Source: Lysinibacillus capsici (GTDB taxonomy: Bacteria; Bacillota; Bacilli; Bacillales_A; Planococcaceae). From it: a DNA stretch of 64,000 nt. Position 1 is the stretch's first letter, and every line of letters starts with the position of its first letter. The stretch spans positions 124,001-188,000 of the forward strand of contig NZ_PXXX01000009.1 in assembly GCF_003367505.1 (NCBI RefSeq), given 5' to 3'. Both the position numbers and the translations under genes were made by a program. The notes under the pieces were generated by a model. The model was not told the DNA's origin. It worked only from the letters and a program-made list of their open reading frames with translations, and did not search any database. Shown in pieces: positions 7,358-16,623 of the stretch.

Positions 7358-8683
7358 TTGAAAATGAATTTAAACGTCTCACAACAAATTACTCAAACGT
7401 TGACAACTGAACTCATTCATCAATTGGAACTACTACAATACTCCAGCTCCGAATTAGAACAACATATTTATGAGAAATCAAATGAAAATCCACTATTAAC
7501 TGTCATTGAGAAAAACATGAATCACACAAAGGATATTGTAGACCTTGCCACAATGTCCATAAAAGGTATTCAACCTAAGCAAAAGCAACAGTATGATTTC
7601 ATTCAAACTCGATTAACACAGCAACATTCATATATTACCCAACTACTCGATCAAATACCTTTACATCTAAATCTTACACCACATGACAGAGAAATTTTAA
7701 AATATTTCATACATAACCTCGATGAACATCTATTTTTAAATGTAGATTTATCCAAAGTTGCTAAATCATTTAACATCTCTTTAGACCATATAAATACACT
7801 GTTAGATCTATTACAAACATTCGAACCTCTTGGCGTTGGCGTTAGAAATATGAAAGAGTATTTATTAATTCAAATTTACAATGATATAGAAGCCCCACCA
7901 TTTGCAGCTCCATTCATTCAACATCATTTAGAACAAGTAGCTAATTTATCAATTAAATTGTTAAGTACAACTTACGACATTTCAATAGAAGAAACTCAAA
8001 GAACAATTCTATATATAAGAAACCTAAAACCCATTCCAGCTTCATTGGATAATAATGCTACTAGCGCGTATATTATACCTGATATAATCATTAGCAAATT
8101 GAATGGGGAATGGATAATAGAACTAAATAATCGGTTTTTACCTAAAATAGAAATTAATCAAGATTACGTAGATCTATTAAAAGAGTCCGTTGAAGATTAT
8201 ACCTATTACCAACAATGCATGAACGATATTATAGCTTTAACGCAAGGAATAGCTCAACGTGATAAAACTTTATACAGCCTGACACGATTACTTCTTGATT
8301 TACAAGCTTCATTCTTTGAACATGGAATAAAAGCCTTATCTCCTATGCGTTTAAAAGATGTTGCACAAGCATTAAATATGCATGAATCCACCATAAGTCG
8401 TGCGGTTAAAAATAAATTTATCCGTACACCACATGGAATCTTTGCACTCCAGTCTTTATTTACAAAAGGAATTATCAACGATTCAGGAAAGCTTGATTCT
8501 GTGTCCTATATAAAAAGTCGCATTAAAGAATTAGTAGAAAATGAGAATAGAAAAACTCCTTTATCAGATCAACAACTAACTGAAAAATTAGAAACTGAGG
8601 GTATTCGAATTTCACGACGCACAGTTTCAAAATATCGTAAAGAATTGAACATAGCCAATTCATCTAAACGCATTTATTTATAA
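7358..8683 (+). CDS. rpoN: RNA polymerase sigma-54 factor
   Basis: The protein is about 441 residues, close to B. subtilis SigL. It has the Gln/Leu-rich N-terminal activator-interacting region (VSQQITQTLTTELIHQLELLQYSSSELEQHI), a core-binding middle, the helix-turn-helix around LKDVAQALNMHESTISRAVKNK, and the C-terminal RpoN box SRRTVSKYRKELNI that reads the -24 element. The start is taken as TTG at 7358, six bases after GAGGTG; a GTG at 7349 overlaps that site and an ATG at 7364 is slightly distant. It points away from the sigma-54 activator, an unusual neighbourhood of sigma factor, activator and target operon. Confidence 0.95.
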   Translation: MKMNLNVSQQITQTLTTELIHQLELLQYSSSELEQHIYEKSNENPLLTVIEKNMNHTKDIVDLATMSIKGIQPKQKQQYDFIQTRLTQQHSYITQLLDQIPLHLNLTPHDREILKYFIHNLDEHLFLNVDLSKVAKSFNISLDHINTLLDLLQTFEPLGVGVRNMKEYLLIQIYNDIEAPPFAAPFIQHHLEQVANLSIKLLSTTYDISIEETQRTILYIRNLKPIPASLDNNATSAYIIPDIIISKLNGEWIIELNNRFLPKIEINQDYVDLLKESVEDYTYYQQCMNDIIALTQGIAQRDKTLYSLTRLLLDLQASFFEHGIKALSPMRLKDVAQALNMHESTISRAVKNKFIRTPHGIFALQSLFTKGIINDSGKLDSVSYIKSRIKELVENENRKTPLSDQQLTEKLETEGIRISRRTVSKYRKELNIANSSKRIYL

Positions 8684-8730
8684 AAAACTTTATTATCAGT
8701 TACTTATAAGAGTATAAAGACAAAATAAAT

Positions 8731-8793
8731 ACCCTTCATTATGGGATTGACTGTCTCAAAAACGATAGTCAGTTCCCAAATGAAGGGTTTTTT
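8731..8793 (+). terminator. Bidirectional terminator between rpoN and a convergent small gene
   Basis: ACCCTTCATT and its complement close a stem of more than 20 pairs, with an inner AGTC/GACT-type continuation, followed by six T on the plus strand. Confidence 0.85.
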
Positions 8794-8796
8794 CGA

Positions 8797-9087
8797 TCAC
8801 TTATAACCAGCCTTTTGTAACACCTGCATGAAATAAAAACGATACGTATTTTTTACAAATGTCTCTAGAGGTAGCCCTACATTCACTTGATATTTTGTAA
8901 ATATAAAATAAAATCGTTTATCCCACTTTAGGCGTAATAACTCGCCTGCTTCTTCGCCATACTTCATCGTAAATTCTTCCATCAAAGGTTCGATCATCTC
9001 ATAACAATAATCTTTTAATTGGGCCAGTGCTTCAATATCCTTATCCCTTTGAAAGCGTATAATCCAATCTACTAATTGTTCATTCAT
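8797..9087 (-). CDS. Small protein of 96 residues, unknown function
   Basis: A short, mostly helical protein rich in charged and aromatic residues, beginning MNEQLVDWIIRFQRDKDIEAL. It has no signal peptide or membrane segment. The N-terminal pattern resembles region 2 of sigma-70 family factors, or small sigma partners such as RsoA, but this is a loose impression only. It shares the convergent terminator with rpoN and is read on its own. The frame, an upstream AAGGACGG-like site and codon use like its neighbours support it as a real gene. Confidence 0.6.
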   Translation of the reverse strand: MNEQLVDWIIRFQRDKDIEALAQLKDYCYEMIEPLMEEFTMKYGEEAGELLRLKWDKRFYFIFTKYQVNVGLPLETFVKNTYRFYFMQVLQKAGYK

Positions 9088-9180
9088 ATTTGCACGCCGT
9101 CCTTTTAAAAAGAGTTTCTTCCTATTAAATTATACTCCTTTTTTGGCGAATCAAAAAAAGAACGATTTTTCCAGTAGATT

Positions 9181-10290
9181 TCACTCATCAATAGGACGAT
9201 TCCAACGTAGATGATAGTGAACAGACCTCTTTTTCGTTTCTTTATCGAATACTAGTAATCTATCACCAGCTTGAATGACGTAGCTATTCTCTAATGTCCG
9301 AACAGTGGGCTGTTGTTGTTGGGAATTAATGATGCCAATATTGCGTTCCCACAATACCTGATGTTTGTTCATATCATAGAGCAATAACATGTGTTCAGCA
9401 CTTTCTCGCTGTGTTTGTCGATATGAAACAAGAGCCGTTTTTTCTATGATATCTACATCCACCACTTTTGGTTGTAAATTTTCATAGGCTTGAATGGCTG
9501 GCTCGGTTAGGACAGCTTGACTAAAATCGCGAATGGTCTGATAATCCTCTACAGGCTGTGGATGTGTAGCAAAATAGCCCGGCAACTCTGTCTCGATGAA
9601 AAAACGGGCAGATAGGTAATCTTGAGCCTTCGCATCCTCACTTAATGTTTTACCATCAAAGCGATAGAATTTGCCATCGACCCCTTCCAAATATAAATGG
9701 TTCTCTAGGACAGCCATTTGATGCGCATTATTGCTCAATATCGCTATTAATGACGGATGTTGCGTTCGAAAATCTTTTTTAGAAAGTAGTTCTTTGCCTG
9801 TTTCCATATCTACCAAGGATAATTGACCAAACTCATCATCACGATGATGGACAAGAACACCCCCCATAAATTCCCCAAGCAGTGTTTCTTTATAGGAAGC
9901 TGATTTTGTCCATTGCTTTTCACCTGTTTGTAAATTCACAGCTACTAGGAGATGATGTGCGATTAAATGCGTAATTCCATTCGATGTCCCATTATTTTCT
10001 GAGCCTTGCACCATTTGAACAGCAATGCTTTGTGAATCATCTGTATAAATCGGCGAATCGGATTTAATGGGAAAGCCTCTCCCCGCTAAGCCAAAAACAA
10101 TCATTAATAGATTACTGACGAATAAAAAGGCAATGAGCAAAATGCTAGAAATAACGAGTCGTTTTCGTTTCATGACGATAAACAAAAATAGTAGAAGTCC
10201 CGTACCTAGCACGATGCAGAAAAAAATATCGTGGATAAGCCAACCATTTAAACGCCATGAATAGATATATCGTTGTAGAAATTGTTCCAC
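9181..10290 (-). CDS. Membrane protein with two N-terminal TM segments and a PQQ-like extracytoplasmic domain
   Basis: After a short amphipathic start, two hydrophobic segments (IFFCIVLGTGLLLFLFIV and ISSILLIAFLFVSNLLMIVFG) anchor a C-terminal domain of about 280 residues. That domain contains repeated phrases such as AVNLQTGEKQWTKS, LVDMETGKELLSKK and LYDMNKHQVLWERN. These look like beta-propeller (PQQ/WD-like) blades, so the outer part may bind a ligand or partner. The start is set at GTG 10290, six bases after AGGGGGGT; an upstream TTG at 10311 lacks a site. It probably shares a transcript with the CbrC-like gene 24 bases upstream. Function unknown. Confidence 0.7.
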   Translation of the reverse strand: MEQFLQRYIYSWRLNGWLIHDIFFCIVLGTGLLLFLFIVMKRKRLVISSILLIAFLFVSNLLMIVFGLAGRGFPIKSDSPIYTDDSQSIAVQMVQGSENNGTSNGITHLIAHHLLVAVNLQTGEKQWTKSASYKETLLGEFMGGVLVHHRDDEFGQLSLVDMETGKELLSKKDFRTQHPSLIAILSNNAHQMAVLENHLYLEGVDGKFYRFDGKTLSEDAKAQDYLSARFFIETELPGYFATHPQPVEDYQTIRDFSQAVLTEPAIQAYENLQPKVVDVDIIEKTALVSYRQTQRESAEHMLLLYDMNKHQVLWERNIGIINSQQQQPTVRTLENSYVIQAGDRLLVFDKETKKRSVHYHLRWNRPIDE

Positions 10291-10314
10291 TTCTCTACCC
10301 CCCTCAAACAACGA

Positions 10315-11145
10315 CTAACTAAAATCTGAATAAAGCACATAACGGTCACATTCCAAGCATTGAAATAAATAGCCTTGATGATGACCATTGTTCATTAAGG
10401 ATGCAGAAAGTTCTTCTTTTGAAAAGCCGGTATAATTATCAAATTGATCCTCAATTCCTAACTCTACTAAATCACGCCAACCAACATAGCCGATAAACGC
10501 ACAATAGTCAGAGCAATGTGCCACCCAATTATTGCCCTGCCAGCTTACATAGCCAGGCGTCCGAAAGAGTACTTCCTCAGTAAACTTGGGGTTCGTAACC
10601 TGTTCATCCTCCATTAAGTCTTGCTGGAAAGAACCATCATATTTTTGAGCTGCTTCCCCACTATGGATGCAGGAAGGACAAAGATAATCTACTTCCTCAA
10701 TTGCATAAATACCACCAGTATAATAGACATCCACTTCTTGCTCGCAACAATCACATACAACGATTTCATCTGTTTCAAAAATTTCAGCCTCTAGAGGGTT
10801 TGGTAGATATTTAAACGTTGGAATTTTCGTTTTAAGCTGCTGATGGTCTCTAATTTTTCTTGGCAGCAGAGGATTCACCGAATTTGGTTTATCTATGTAG
10901 GTCTGGAGAACGCCATACTTTTTTCGATCCTTTTTATCGTCTTTATTCATAATGACAGTAAATAACTGATATGCCTCAGGATACATCCTAAGTAAACAGT
11001 AGACCTCTACTAATATCCTTAATGTTTCTTCTGTTTGTTGAACCTGCTTTAATTGATCTTTAAAAATATGCATTTGATTAATGGTTATCGGATTGGAAGG
11101 ATTAAATTTTTGTCTTAGTTCGTGCCATTCTTCCACAATCGTCAT
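10315..11145 (-). CDS. CbrC family protein (UPF0167)
   Basis: The 276-residue protein has an N-terminal helical region of about 100 residues and a C-terminal CbrC-type domain. The domain has paired Cys motifs (CDCCEQEVDVYYTGGIYA, then CPSCIHSG) and the phrase RTPGYVSWQGNNWVAHC, seen in the CbrC/UPF0167 family. E. coli CbrC affects colicin E2 tolerance by an unknown mechanism. The cysteines probably bind a zinc ion. It is followed closely by the membrane propeller protein. The biochemical role is unknown. Confidence 0.75.
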   Translation of the reverse strand: MTIVEEWHELRQKFNPSNPITINQMHIFKDQLKQVQQTEETLRILVEVYCLLRMYPEAYQLFTVIMNKDDKKDRKKYGVLQTYIDKPNSVNPLLPRKIRDHQQLKTKIPTFKYLPNPLEAEIFETDEIVVCDCCEQEVDVYYTGGIYAIEEVDYLCPSCIHSGEAAQKYDGSFQQDLMEDEQVTNPKFTEEVLFRTPGYVSWQGNNWVAHCSDYCAFIGYVGWRDLVELGIEDQFDNYTGFSKEELSASLMNNGHHQGYLFQCLECDRYVLYSDFS

Positions 11146-11170
11146 AAAAAATAAGCCTCCTTCTTACTTG

Positions 11171-11479
11171 CTATTTGGCAAATGAATAATCTTTTATCAT
11201 TTGGCAGATTTCCACTTTATAGTTTGTGTACCATTTGTCTTTACCCAATTGTTGTGCTGTTAAATGCTTGGCATTGTCTTTCCATGCTTGGATAGCCTCT
11301 AGCGATTCCCAATAAGACACCGTTATGCCCTTTCCTTCCTCATTTCTAACACTTTCAACACGAATGAAACCAGGCTGTTGCTGTGCTAAGGCATCGATTA
11401 GGTCAGCCATCTTGCCATAGCCATCCCCATCTTGCTCAGTTCTTTGCGATGTAAAAATCACTGCATAATATGTTTCCAT
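11171..11479 (-). CDS. Antibiotic-biosynthesis-monooxygenase (ABM) fold protein
   Basis: The 102-residue single-domain protein has the ABM signature of a ferredoxin-like dimeric fold: YYAVIFTSQR, MADLIDALAQQQPGFIRVES, then ITVSYWESLEAIQAWKDNAKH near the C-terminus. Family members are small oxygenases or heme/quinone-binding proteins, and many have no known substrate. It is divergent from an ArsR-type regulator 88 bases away, so it could be its target. Confidence 0.82.
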   Translation of the reverse strand: METYYAVIFTSQRTEQDGDGYGKMADLIDALAQQQPGFIRVESVRNEEGKGITVSYWESLEAIQAWKDNAKHLTAQQLGKDKWYTNYKVEICQMIKDYSFAK

Positions 11480-11567
11480 TTATTTCTCCTCCTCTATTAC
11501 TTTTATTGTAAACCATAATGACTTTGACTAAAATCTAAATATAGGACACTGAAAGGATTGTGACAGA

Positions 11568-12254
11568 ATGGGAATTAATCCAAACATGGCAGAAATAGCG
11601 GCACTTCTTGGTGAAACGTCAAGGGCAACCATACTTGCTAGTATGATGGACGGTCGTTTTCATACGGCTAGTGAACTAGCATATATGGCTGCCATCAAAC
11701 CACAAACTGCTAGCTTTCATCTTGCTAAATTAGTAGAAGGAAAGCTGATAAAAGTTGAAAAGCAGGGACGTCATCGTTATTTTCAATTGGCTGGTGAGGA
11801 CATTGCTCAATTTTTAGAGTCATTCCTAGCCATCTCTCCACCACCTGAAGTACGTTCATTAAAGCAATCGAGCCAAATCAAGTTATTACAGGATGCTAGA
11901 ACTTGCTATGATCACCTTGCTGGTAAATTGGGTGTCCAATTAACGGAATCGATGCTCAAGGCAGGCTATCTTACATTGGAGGGTAAACAATTTGTCCTGA
12001 CAGATGAGGGCATATTATTTTTTACGACATTCGGAATCGATTTAACTGCTTTAAAGAGAAAACGACGATCCTTTTCTCATGCCTGTTTAGATTGGAGTGA
12101 ACGGCGTTATCATTTAGCTGGTGCACTAGGCTGTGAGCTATTAAATCAATTTTTCAACCTTGGTTGGCTTTTACGAGTTCCCTTTATTCGCGCCATTAAA
12201 GTGACGGAGAAAGGGAAAATAGGCTTTAAAGAGGTCTTTCATTTAGATTTGTAA
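11568..12254 (+). CDS. ArsR-type winged-helix transcriptional regulator
   Basis: In this 228-residue protein the first 90 residues are a classic ArsR winged helix: ASELAYMAAIKPQTASFHLAKLVEGKLIKVEKQGRHRYFQL. No Cys-rich metal motif is present in the recognition helix, so a metal ligand is unlikely. The C-terminal 130 residues are an extension with a conserved ARTCYDHLAGKLGVQLTESM segment, seen in ArsR proteins annotated near small-molecule resistance genes. It diverges from the ABM protein. Confidence 0.87.
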   Translation: MGINPNMAEIAALLGETSRATILASMMDGRFHTASELAYMAAIKPQTASFHLAKLVEGKLIKVEKQGRHRYFQLAGEDIAQFLESFLAISPPPEVRSLKQSSQIKLLQDARTCYDHLAGKLGVQLTESMLKAGYLTLEGKQFVLTDEGILFFTTFGIDLTALKRKRRSFSHACLDWSERRYHLAGALGCELLNQFFNLGWLLRVPFIRAIKVTEKGKIGFKEVFHLDL

Positions 12255-12258
12255 ATTA

Positions 12259-12292
12259 GGAAAGGGCACGGAGTTATCTCCTAGCCCTTTCT
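12259..12292. terminator. Convergent hairpin between the ArsR regulator and the EamA transporter
   Basis: GAAAGGGC and GCCCTTTC arms with an inner GGAG/CTCC stem. It overlaps the last codons of the EamA gene. T-runs are weak on both sides, so termination efficiency is uncertain. Confidence 0.5.
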
Positions 12293-13146
12293 CCACTAAA
12301 AGTTCGGTTTACTAAATAAATGCCCATGATGATGAATAAGCCGCCAACCATTAGTGATGGTTTTAACGGTTCTTCCAATAACACCCAGCCTGTTAATACG
12401 CCAAAAAAAGGAGCTAAAAATAAATAGGCACTTGTTTTTCCTGGATCACTATTTTGCAGAAGATAATACCACCCTGCAAATTGTATGATCGAGGAAAAAA
12501 TACTAAGCCACAACAGAATCAATAACGATTGTGGATTCACAATAAAAAATGGCTGTTCTAACAATGCGCTTCCTAGTAATAAGAGTAAGCCTCCAAATAG
12601 CATCTGATAAGCAGATAAAACCCACGTATCAAATAACACGCCCCATTTTTTCACTAACAAGGTGGCAGTAGCCCAAAAAACAGCTGATAGCAAGCCAAAA
12701 AGGATGCCTACTTTCAATTCAACTTGTGCCCCCATCGTAATCATCACCCCGATTAAGCCAAACAAAACCCCGATCCATTGATAGAAACGGTAGGACACTT
12801 TCATGAAAATGGTGGCAAAAATTACAACTAGTAATGGGTTTGTAAATGTTAAAATAGAAGACTCACTTGCCGTAATGGTGCGGAGACTTAAAAAAATACA
12901 CCCCATCACACCTGCTGTTTGAAAGAGCCCGATCATGCATAATTTGAACCACTCCCTCCTTGTAATAGGATGAGGTCTCTTCAAGATGATAACAACGATA
13001 GCCATGATTATACCAGCCAATATAAAGCGAAGTGCAGCTAATAATAAAGGCGAGGCATACGGTAAGCCTAATTTAACAATGGCAAATGATGAACCCATTA
13101 AAAAGGTCGTTACTACTAATAAAGCAATAAATTGATAATTTTTCAT
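12274..13146 (-). CDS. EamA/DMT family transporter
   Basis: About 290 residues with ten hydrophobic segments arranged as two EamA repeats; the phrase FTNPLLVVIFATIFMKVS ends repeat 1, and LAPFFGVLTGWVLLEEPL is the matching one in repeat 2. Members export amino acids, purines or other metabolites. The start is placed at ATG 13146 behind AAGGAGC; the longer open frame to 13209 lacks a ribosome site. Substrate unknown. Confidence 0.87.
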   Translation of the reverse strand: MKNYQFIALLVVTTFLMGSSFAIVKLGLPYASPLLLAALRFILAGIIMAIVVIILKRPHPITRREWFKLCMIGLFQTAGVMGCIFLSLRTITASESSILTFTNPLLVVIFATIFMKVSYRFYQWIGVLFGLIGVMITMGAQVELKVGILFGLLSAVFWATATLLVKKWGVLFDTWVLSAYQMLFGGLLLLLGSALLEQPFFIVNPQSLLILLWLSIFSSIIQFAGWYYLLQNSDPGKTSAYLFLAPFFGVLTGWVLLEEPLKPSLMVGGLFIIMGIYLVNRTFSGERARR

Positions 13147-13280
13147 CCAATAGCTCCTTACCTGATAGAATAATTGTTCTACGTACATTATAATCAGGAA
13201 GTATTTCAATGCTCATCGAAGTATGGATTACAACTCAATTGAAAGATTTTATAAGATTTCGTAAGGAAGAGGATAGTATT

Positions 13281-13314
13281 AAAAAATCTTACCTCCAAAA
13301 GCAAAGAGGTAAGA
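13281..13314 (-). terminator. Terminator of the response regulator-kinase-hydrolase operon
   Basis: The perfect stem TCTTACCTC/GAGGTAAGA has a 10-base loop and six T on the minus strand. Confidence 0.87.
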
Positions 13315-13323
13315 AACTATGGA

Positions 13324-14286
13324 TTATTTATTTTGCATAAACGATCTGACGTTGTCTGTGATTTCCTCCGATTTTGTATGGTGTAAGTAATGATCCCCAT
13401 CCAGTGTGATTACTTTGCCGTATACGGAATGTTTGACTTGTTCTTCATGCAGCGGTATCCAGTTCTTTTCAACTCCACCACTTTTCGCTTGGACAAATAA
13501 GAGAAGAGGTAAATCTTTAGGGAATGTAAGAGTTTTGGCTGCCGTGAAATTTTTGCTAATATGCTCTAATTCATTTGAAGTGCTTGTATTATAAAAGTTT
13601 TTGAGTGTAATCATCCTAATTTGCTCTTTTGTGTCGTCATCATACGGAAGACCTGCATAGGGATCATCTGAAAATTTTATAAGAATTCTTGCAATCCCTG
13701 ATTTTTTTAGCAGTTGTAACGACTTAATTGGAAACTTCGTGTCCATACCACCCTGTGTAGGGACACTGCTATCAATCCCGACAAATCCAGTTACCTCATT
13801 CGGATATTTATTAACATAATCGAGTCCATAGATGCCTGCTATCGAATGTCCCATTAGCATATACCGATCAATCTTTAACTCCTGTAAAGCTTCATGGATT
13901 TCACTAACAATATTCTCTGTGCTTCGTTCTTTAGCTGTATCCTCACTTAAGCCATAGCCAAAGGGCTCTATTGAAACGATCTTATAATAGGGAGTTAGTT
14001 CATCTATCAATGGCTTAAAGTCGAGCGTTGGTGCTGCAGTACCGAAGCCTGGTAGTAATACGATGGTTTCAGCACCCTTACCTTGAATGGTGACATTCAT
14101 TTTTTCCCCATTCACGGAGACGAGCTGACCATAGGGTTCTATTTTTCCTTGCTCTATCTTGTTGCAAATAATGTTTATTGTAAAAACAATGACAAGTAGC
14201 CCCACAATGGATATACCTAGGACTGCCATTGATTTCAGTAAAACACGCATAAATTTTTTCATGTTTGATGCACGAGAGGGATTCAC
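13324..14286 (-). CDS. Membrane-anchored alpha/beta hydrolase
   Basis: One N-terminal membrane helix (LLKSMAVLGISIVGLLVIVFTINII) is followed by an alpha/beta hydrolase. The domain has the oxyanion region VLLPGFG, the nucleophile elbow GHSIAG (Ser), and a late histidine in DGDHYLHH. The start is GTG 14286, 11 bases after a GGAGGAGG site; ATG 14262 is the alternative, and the longer frame runs into the kinase gene. It is the third gene after a two-component pair, so it is probably regulated by or functionally tied to it. It likely hydrolyses an ester or amide at the outer face. Substrate unknown. Confidence 0.82.
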   Translation of the reverse strand: MNPSRASNMKKFMRVLLKSMAVLGISIVGLLVIVFTINIICNKIEQGKIEPYGQLVSVNGEKMNVTIQGKGAETIVLLPGFGTAAPTLDFKPLIDELTPYYKIVSIEPFGYGLSEDTAKERSTENIVSEIHEALQELKIDRYMLMGHSIAGIYGLDYVNKYPNEVTGFVGIDSSVPTQGGMDTKFPIKSLQLLKKSGIARILIKFSDDPYAGLPYDDDTKEQIRMITLKNFYNTSTSNELEHISKNFTAAKTLTFPKDLPLLLFVQAKSGGVEKNWIPLHEEQVKHSVYGKVITLDGDHYLHHTKSEEITDNVRSFMQNK

Positions 14287-14413
14287 CTTTACTCGTGCCT
14301 CCTCCTTTACTACGATTATTCCAGCTACTTTTGAGCTGTTAGTGCAACTATAAAGGAGAGAGATGTCTTCCGAATGACGACAATATGAACACAAGATGAA
14401 CAACAAAAAAATG

Positions 14414-15811
14414 TTACGACATCTGTATAGGAGTCGTAACATGCTCTCTTTCATTTAAGGTAATAGGTAATTTGACAATCATTGTCGTTCCATGCCCAAG
14501 CTCACTCTCGACTTCAATTTCTCCTCGATGTAGTAAAACGATTTGCTTCACGATAGCAAGCCCCATTCCACTACCTTCATACTTGTGACTATGGGAACGA
14601 TCGGCCTTGAAAAACCGTTCGAATATACGTTGCTGATCCTCTAAAGAAATCCCAATGCCTCTATCTGTTATTCGGACTATCACATGATTTGCACTTTGCT
14701 TCATGCTGATCTCAATCGTATCATTAGGACTTGAAAATTTAATACTATTCGTAAGAATATTTGTCCATACCTGATGTAATTGATCGTAATCAGCCATGAG
14801 GCGAACAGCCTTCAACTGGAGCTCAAAATCAATATTGCGAGAGGACCATTGAGGCTGGAGGGAGACAATGACACGTCTAATTTGTTCATCTAGACTGAAC
14901 GTATCGAGATGCATTGGCTGTGTCTTTGATTCTAGTAAGCTCAGCTTTAAAAGGCTATCACTCATCTTAGACATTCGATTGGCCTCCGAAATGATGATAT
15001 CAAGATAACGGTTTTTCTCGTCATCCGTTACATCAACTTGTTTCAGTGCTAATGCGTAACCAGAAATGGAGGTAAGTGGAGACTGCACCTCATGGGACAC
15101 ATTCGATACAAAATCTCTCCTCATTTGCTCTAGCTGCTGTAACTCCTCCGCCATATCTTCAAAGCTTTTAGCCAACGTACCTAACTCCCCTGATTGCTTA
15201 ATATTTAATTCGACATTGAAATCACCACCAGCAATATGTTTAGTGGCTTGTGTTAGTTTTTTGATTGGCTTGACTAAAAACATCGCTGCAACTAAAAACA
15301 CAACGCTTCCAATAACAAGGGCATAAGTAGCAAAATTTAGAATCAACTTGATGGAAAAGGAGGTTGAAGGTAAAGCAATCGTTTGGATAAACATCGCTCT
15401 CGTTCCCATTTCAGTTGTTAGAGGTATGCCGACAAGTATGGATGAAATACCACTTGGAATTACTTGAATGACCTCTCCATCCAGTACAGCTTGTACTTGT
15501 TCCATTGTTACAGGGGCTAACTGATTGCCATGAAGCTTTCCGTAAGCTGTAAACTGCCCTGTTTCTTCATAAATGCGAACATGATAGGATTCAAGCTGAT
15601 GCATATCACGTATAAAACGATCGGCTTCATGATATGGCAATGTGTTAAAAATTTGTACCATGTCTTGTCCAAAATTTAATAAGGGGATTTGTAAGTTTTC
15701 ATTTAATTTATCTTTAAATACCCATGTTGCCATGAAAAAAGAGATAACCGTTCCCCCAATGACAGCAACTAGAAAGATTAAAACGACGCGAGTATATAAA
15801 GATTTAATCAT
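14414..15811 (-). CDS. Sensor histidine kinase
   Basis: The 465-residue kinase has TM1 ([19 protein letters not shown]), an extracytoplasmic sensor of about 130 residues, TM2 ([20 protein letters not shown]) and a HAMP linker. The dimerisation domain carries the phospho-acceptor His in [14 protein letters not shown], and the HATPase follows ([24 protein letters not shown]). The box after the histidine is EVQSPL rather than the common ELRTPL. The gene starts 4 bases inside the response regulator (ATGA overlap), so the two are translationally coupled. The signal is unknown, probably at the cell envelope. Confidence 0.93.
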   Translation of the reverse strand: MIKSLYTRVVLIFLVAVIGGTVISFFMATWVFKDKLNENLQIPLLNFGQDMVQIFNTLPYHEADRFIRDMHQLESYHVRIYEETGQFTAYGKLHGNQLAPVTMEQVQAVLDGEVIQVIPSGISSILVGIPLTTEMGTRAMFIQTIALPSTSFSIKLILNFATYALVIGSVVFLVAAMFLVKPIKKLTQATKHIAGGDFNVELNIKQSGELGTLAKSFEDMAEELQQLEQMRRDFVSNVSHEVQSPLTSISGYALALKQVDVTDDEKNRYLDIIISEANRMSKMSDSLLKLSLLESKTQPMHLDTFSLDEQIRRVIVSLQPQWSSRNIDFELQLKAVRLMADYDQLHQVWTNILTNSIKFSSPNDTIEISMKQSANHVIVRITDRGIGISLEDQQRIFERFFKADRSHSHKYEGSGMGLAIVKQIVLLHRGEIEVESELGHGTTMIVKLPITLNEREHVTTPIQMS

Positions 15812-16482
15812 TCCTCAACCTCAAGCCTATAGCCCAGACCCCTTATTGTGTCGATATGAAAATCAGTGATGGTGTTGAAGCGCTCACGCAGGCGCTTAAT
15901 ATGTACATCGATGGTTCGATTATCTCCCGCATAATCAATCCCCCAAATTTGATCGATCAGTTGTTCTCTTGTATAGACTTGTCCAGGTGTTTCGGCAAGC
16001 TTATATAATAATTCAAATTCCTTGAGCGGTAGTGAAATAACATCTTTACCTCTCATGATTTTATAGGTCTGACGGTCCAGCGTGACTTGACCAAGTTGAA
16101 TGGTCTGCGAATGGCCAATCCTGTAGCGCTTCAAAAGTGCCTTTACACGTACAGTTAGCTCTAACGGATCAAATGGCTTTGTTAAATAATCATCCGTTCC
16201 AAGCTCAAAGCCCTTCACTTTTTCCCATGTTTCCCCTCTTGCAGTCAGCATCAGAAGAGGAAGATCCGTATTCGTTTTGCGGAGCTCCTTACATAGTGTC
16301 CAGCCATCCATCGTTGGCATCATAATATCTAGTACAACAAGATCAATAGGTGTTGAGCCGTAGATGGCTAATGCTTCTTTACCATCTCCTGCCTCCATAG
16401 TAGTGAACCCGTCTTTGCGCAGAAAAAGGCAAACAAGTTCACGAATGTTCGCATCATCATCCGCAACAAGTATCGTCGGCAT
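15808..16482 (-). CDS. OmpR/PhoB family response regulator
   Basis: The 224-residue protein has a receiver domain (acidic pair DDD at 8-10, phospho-Asp in VLDIMMP, TxR switch and K in DYLTKPFDP). A winged-helix effector follows, with YTREQLIDQIWG and NRTIDVHIKRLRERF. It is the first gene of a three-gene operon with the kinase and a membrane hydrolase. ATG start behind AGAGGGG. Confidence 0.95.
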   Translation of the reverse strand: MPTILVADDDANIRELVCLFLRKDGFTTMEAGDGKEALAIYGSTPIDLVVLDIMMPTMDGWTLCKELRKTNTDLPLLMLTARGETWEKVKGFELGTDDYLTKPFDPLELTVRVKALLKRYRIGHSQTIQLGQVTLDRQTYKIMRGKDVISLPLKEFELLYKLAETPGQVYTREQLIDQIWGIDYAGDNRTIDVHIKRLRERFNTITDFHIDTIRGLGYRLEVEE

Positions 16483-16583
16483 ACATTCGTTCCCCTCTTT
16501 TCGAATCTATTATTAACCCACATTATACTATATAATTTCTTTACTTCTCCCCTACCACACCTCACGATTAATTGCTGTGGCCT

Positions 16584-16619
16584 AAAAAACCACTTCCTAA
16601 AAATATAAAGGAAGTGGTT
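16584..16619 (-). terminator. Terminator of amj
   Basis: The stem AACCACTTCCT/AGGAAGTGGTT is followed by T-rich sequence on the minus strand, just after the amj stop. Confidence 0.87.
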
Positions 16620-16623
16620 CTAA

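Noticed and set aside
14287-14454. N-terminal extension of the alpha/beta hydrolase
   Set aside because: It runs into the end of the kinase gene, and a strong GGAGGAGG site inside it serves the shorter start.
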